Positions 61,821 to 64,000 of a DNA stretch of 64,000 bases are shown here, one piece after another (the first letter of the stretch is position 1; each line of letters starts with the position of its first letter). Origin of the DNA: Clostridium sp. C2-6-12 (GTDB taxonomy: Bacteria; Bacillota; Clostridia; Clostridiales; Clostridiaceae); contig NZ_JAABNP010000023.1 of assembly GCF_009928485.1 (NCBI RefSeq), forward strand, positions 1 through 64,000, read 5' to 3'. The notes beneath the pieces are model-generated. The model was not told where the DNA came from. It did not search any database and saw nothing but the letters and a program-made list of their open reading frames with translations. Made by a program: the position numbers and the translations under genes.

Positions 61821-61841
61821 TTAGCAATTAGCTGGTGTCAT
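61821..61841 (-). CDS. Six-codon ORF with strong ribosome site
   Basis: AAAGGAGA (61851-61858) lies nine bases before ATG 61841; the frame MTPANC ends at TAA 61821. A -10-like TATAAT lies about 20 bases further upstream. Such a minimal frame behind an excellent ribosome site suggests a regulatory leader for the ABC-F transcript. Confidence 0.35.
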   Translation of the reverse strand: MTPANC

Positions 61842-61923
61842 AACTTACTCTCTCCTTTCAACATGTTTTTTTCTTTATTATATAAATCTTCTTTCTAAGT
61901 ATATCTTATCAGTTCTATATACT

Positions 61924-61970
61924 ACATAAAACCTCATTCTTATTTCATAAAAAAGAATGAGGTTTTATGT
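61924..61970. terminator. 18-bp perfect hairpin
   Basis: Arms ACATAAAACCTCATTCTT (61924-61941) and AAGAATGAGGTTTTATGT (61953-61970) around 11 bases. Very stable. It lacks a long U-run outside the stem but has T-rich arms on both strands. It may insulate the HxlR gene from the ABC-F leader. Confidence 0.55.
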
Positions 61971-62138
61971 GTTATTACATATAATTTGATATTATATTTT
62001 ATTTATGATATGTTTCACCGTATCAGTAGCAAGTGATAACCATTTTATTACATCTGTTTTTAGTATTACGATATATACAATATTAGTAGTCTTCTGTTTA
62101 ACAACCACCATATTATAATAATTTATAACTAATTTAAT

Positions 62139-62486
62139 TTATTTTATTTCGGTTTTACAAGTAATTAAATTAGAATAATTAATTGCCCATTTACATAAGT
62201 CATTTAAAATTGGCAAAAGACTCTTTCCATAATCTGTGAGTGAATATTCCACTTTTGGAGGCACTTGGCTATAGATAACTCTATTTATAAGCTGTCTTTC
62301 TTCTAGAGCTCTAAGCTGTTGAGTTAACATTTTTTGTGTTATATTAGGTAAACTTCTTTTTAGCTCATTAAAACGCATAGTTTTTTTTCCTAAATGCCAA
62401 ATAATAAGATTTTTCCATTTACCACCTATTACATCTAATGTTAGCTCCATAGAACAATTATATTGAATACCTTTAAATTCCATCAT
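62139..62486 (-). CDS. HxlR-family transcription regulator
   Basis: 115 residues, winged helix. CSMELTLDVIGGKWKNLIIW has the N-terminal Cys used by many HxlR proteins for redox or electrophile sensing. MRFNELKRSLPNITQKMLTQ is the DNA-reading helix and PPKVEYSLTDYGKSLLPIL the family end. GAGGTGA precedes ATG 62486. It is divergent from a nitroreductase gene and probably represses it, as YodB/HypR do. Confidence 0.9.
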   Translation of the reverse strand: MMEFKGIQYNCSMELTLDVIGGKWKNLIIWHLGKKTMRFNELKRSLPNITQKMLTQQLRALEERQLINRVIYSQVPPKVEYSLTDYGKSLLPILNDLCKWAINYSNLITCKTEIK

Positions 62487-62521
62487 TTATAACTCACCTC
62501 ATATATCTTCAAACACTACCT

Positions 62522-62576
62522 ATGGTATACAAATAGTAACCATGTTCCTAAAAAGTGCGTACTTGTTAATATTAAC
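62522..62576. promoter_or_regulatory. HxlR-type operator candidates in the divergent promoter
   Basis: A perfect palindrome GTTAATATTAAC lies at 62565-62576. An imperfect one, GGTATAC (62524-62530) with AGTAACC (62535-62541), lies closer to the HxlR gene. Both are in the 168-base region shared by HxlR and the nitroreductase gene. Confidence 0.45.
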
Positions 62577-62654
62577 GTAATAATATAAATTATATTATAT
62601 CACAGAAACTTGAATGTGATGTAAAAATTGTTAAATAGCTAGGAGTGAAATTCA

Positions 62655-63470
62655 ATGAATTTAATTAATGTAAACCAATCAAAATGTATTAAATGCGGAA
62701 TTTGTGCAAGTGTATGTCCTTCAAATGTTTTATCTATAGACAAAACTGGTCCTAAAGTCATTAATGCTAATAACTGTCTTGCTTGTGGACAATGTGTCGC
62801 TGTATGCCCCAATGAAGCACTAGATAATATAAAATCACCTATAGCTAATCAAACTGATATAGATAACTTTCCAGTTATAAATTCAAAAACTGCAGAACAT
62901 TTTCTTAGATCAAGACGTTCAATCCGTTGTTATAAAGATACTTCCGTACCTAGAGAAAAACTACTGGAATTAATTAACATTGCTCATTATGCACCTACTG
63001 CAAGTAACAGTCAAGCAATCTCCTATATTATTGTTGAAAGTAAGAGTATATTAGAAAAGGCCATTAAAATTATAGTTGAATGGATGGAACAACAATTAGA
63101 AACATCTTCTCATCATTGGAGTTTTTCAAGACATATAGAAAACTATAAAACTTACGGAATAGATTCAATCTTACGTAACGCTCCTCATCTTATAATCGCA
63201 ACAGCTCCAAAGAATTTTAAAAATGGAAGAGAAAACACTATTTCAGAGCTTACTTACGCTGAACTATATGCAACTACTATTGGACTTGGTTCTTGCTGGG
63301 CTGGATTATTTGAATTTTGTGCATTTTCTAATTATTCTCCACTGATTTCTCTATTTAATATACCTGAAGATATAGTTATCACAGGAGCTATTATGGTTGG
63401 TTACCCAAGATATAAATATAAAAAACTAGTAGACAGAAACCCCTTAAAGGTAAAATTTATAAGTAAATAA
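62655..63470 (+). CDS. Ferredoxin-domain nitroreductase
   Basis: 271 residues. Two [4Fe-4S] motifs lead, CIKCGICASVCPSN and CLACGQCVAVCPNE. The FMN nitroreductase domain starts at about residue 80 with FLRSRRSIRCYKDTSVPREK and HYAPTASNSQAI, and ends with GLGSCWAGLFE and IMVGYPRYKYKK. It reduces nitro compounds, quinones or similar electrophiles with ferredoxin-derived electrons. AGGAGTG precedes ATG 62655. Its divergent HxlR regulator suggests induction by such compounds. Confidence 0.92.
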   Translation: MNLINVNQSKCIKCGICASVCPSNVLSIDKTGPKVINANNCLACGQCVAVCPNEALDNIKSPIANQTDIDNFPVINSKTAEHFLRSRRSIRCYKDTSVPREKLLELINIAHYAPTASNSQAISYIIVESKSILEKAIKIIVEWMEQQLETSSHHWSFSRHIENYKTYGIDSILRNAPHLIIATAPKNFKNGRENTISELTYAELYATTIGLGSCWAGLFEFCAFSNYSPLISLFNIPEDIVITGAIMVGYPRYKYKKLVDRNPLKVKFISK

Positions 63471-63477
63471 CTTTTAA

Positions 63478-63522
63478 ACAAGATAACCCCAATCTGCTAA
63501 CAAATTGGGGTTATCTTGTATC
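63478..63522 (+). terminator. Intrinsic terminator of the nitroreductase gene
   Basis: Perfect 16-bp arms ACAAGATAACCCCAAT (63478-63493) and ATTGGGGTTATCTTGT (63504-63519) around a 10-base loop. It separates convergent genes. Confidence 0.88.
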
Positions 63523-63574
63523 TTTAATACTATATTGCTCAATCTTTAAAGAACCAAATATAAATCTTAATTAC

Positions 63575-64000
63575 TTATTTCACTTCATAACGTAGCACGT
63601 TCCAGCTCAGTGGTGGAAACACAACTTTATTTGCGTCAACCTTGATTTCTTTAGGTATTATTCGCTCTGGATTCTCAAAAGTGTTTGTAGCAAGAGGCTG
63701 ACTATCATGCATTTGGATATGCTGAACAAGCTTTACGCTGTCAAATTGGAGCTTACAGTCAAATTCTACACTCTCACGCAGGCTCAAGTTTACAGCAAAC
63801 ACTGTAACCATTCCAGTTTCCTCATCATAAACGCTCGCTGTCTGAATAAAAGGTTGTTCTCCAAATCTGCTGGTCTTCTTCATTGGACTTTCTAGTGCAG
63901 GGCGAAGAGCAACACCTCTAGCATACGTTGCAGCTTGCTGGAAGGGATAAAATGTGGTCTGCTTGTAAGTACCACCGTTAGAATCCACTGCAATCATGCT
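63575..64000 (-). CDS. GH51 alpha-L-arabinofuranosidase, C-terminal fragment (cut by window edge)
   Basis: Reading frame open to the right edge; about 140 residues of the C-terminus are seen. MIAVDSNGGTYKQTTFYPFQ, QAATYARGVALRP and TGMVTVFAVNLSLRESVEFD match the C-terminal beta-sandwich of GH51 enzymes (NxIAPI-type, QTxFYPF, FAVNR). The catalytic residues lie outside the window. The ATG at 63997 is internal and not a start. It would release arabinose from plant arabinans or arabinoxylans. Confidence 0.78.
   Translation of the reverse strand, partial: SMIAVDSNGGTYKQTTFYPFQQAATYARGVALRPALESPMKKTSRFGEQPFIQTASVYDEETGMVTVFAVNLSLRESVEFDCKLQFDSVKLVQHIQMHDSQPLATNTFENPERIIPKEIKVDANKVVFPPLSWNVLRYEVK

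Larger units (their letters stand above)
61265..62138. other. 874-base leader and intergenic region ahead of the ABC-F gene
   Basis: No long ORF on either strand. On the minus strand, in transcription order, it contains a perfect 18-bp hairpin (61924-61970), a 6-codon ORF with a strong ribosome site, a 22-codon hydrophobic ORF, a 14-codon ORF and a U-tailed terminator (61352-61387) 88 bases before the ABC-F start. The length and contents suggest a long regulatory leader rather than empty spacer. Confidence 0.5.

Noticed and set aside
1..64000. CRISPR array, tRNA, rRNA or prophage
   Set aside because: No regularly spaced identical repeats, cloverleaf-like sequences, rRNA segments, integrase or phage structural genes were seen.

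Overview
The window is AT-rich, low-GC Firmicute DNA. Strong AGGAGG ribosome binding sites, many U-tailed intrinsic terminators, PdxS/PdxT vitamin B6 synthesis, a membrane pyrophosphatase, hydrogenase-maturation genes, Fe-S oxidoreductases and enoate-reductase-like enzymes point to a strictly anaerobic, motile Clostridium, probably of the solventogenic sensu stricto group. That placement is inference from gene content. There are no tRNAs, rRNAs, transposases or CRISPR arrays in the window. A strong promoter at the very left edge points outwards and looks like an rRNA-operon promoter.

Layout. 0.07-3.2 kb: a mini-ORF beside the outward promoter, then pdxS-pdxT and a THUMP/Trm11-like methyltransferase. 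3.6-8.1 kb: a complete branched-chain amino acid ABC operon, livJHMGF. 8.2-11 kb: an ABC-2 exporter preceded by a 21-bp-phased repeat array and a gene fusing a degenerate ABC domain to a LytTR DNA-binding domain. 11.3-21.5 kb: an EAL-CBS-GGDEF protein, a 49-aa protein, proton pyrophosphatase HppA, a chemoreceptor, a DUF4474-like protein, a Cys-rich mini-protein, an orphan FliD-like protein and an Rrf2 regulator. 21.6-26.5 kb: a DcuS/CitA-type two-component system, a KdgT-family permease and malic enzyme, which together look like a malate-utilisation module. 26.8-31 kb: an AraC-HD fusion and a radical SAM/SPASM gene with two methyltransferases. 31-35 kb: hypB, a large Fe-S/FAD oxidoreductase and hypA. 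35-39.8 kb: a BceAB/BceRS-type peptide-antibiotic resistance module.

40-51 kb: a HAD phosphatase divergent from a DeoR regulator; then a CD3324/Mor-like regulator and a FusB-like EF-G-binding protein, each preceded by a short leader ORF and an intrinsic terminator; GNAT; an SDR next to a very unusual fusion of an Old Yellow Enzyme/enoate reductase with an acetoacetate-decarboxylase-like domain, divergent from a PucR regulator; a Fur-box-controlled ferric-reductase-like membrane protein; and a LytTR-DUF3021 pair. 52-64 kb: an AraC regulator divergent from a GH27 glycosidase and an SLH-rhodanese protein; two AraC-based fusion regulators; a GNAT remnant; a second CD3324-like gene with its own mini leader ORF and hairpin; an ABC-F ribosome-protection-type ATPase with an upstream terminator; HxlR divergent from a ferredoxin-nitroreductase; and the 3' end of a GH51 arabinofuranosidase cut by the window edge.

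Two themes stand out. First, several genes tied to ribosome or antibiotic stress (FusB-like, ABC-F, Bce module, two CD3324-like regulators) have leader ORFs, alternative stems or terminators ahead of them, suggesting control by ribosome stalling and attenuation. Second, there are many domain fusions: ABC-LytTR, AraC-HD(SpoT-like), AraC-methyltransferase, SLH-rhodanese and OYE-ADC. All functions are read from sequence features alone; no database search was run.
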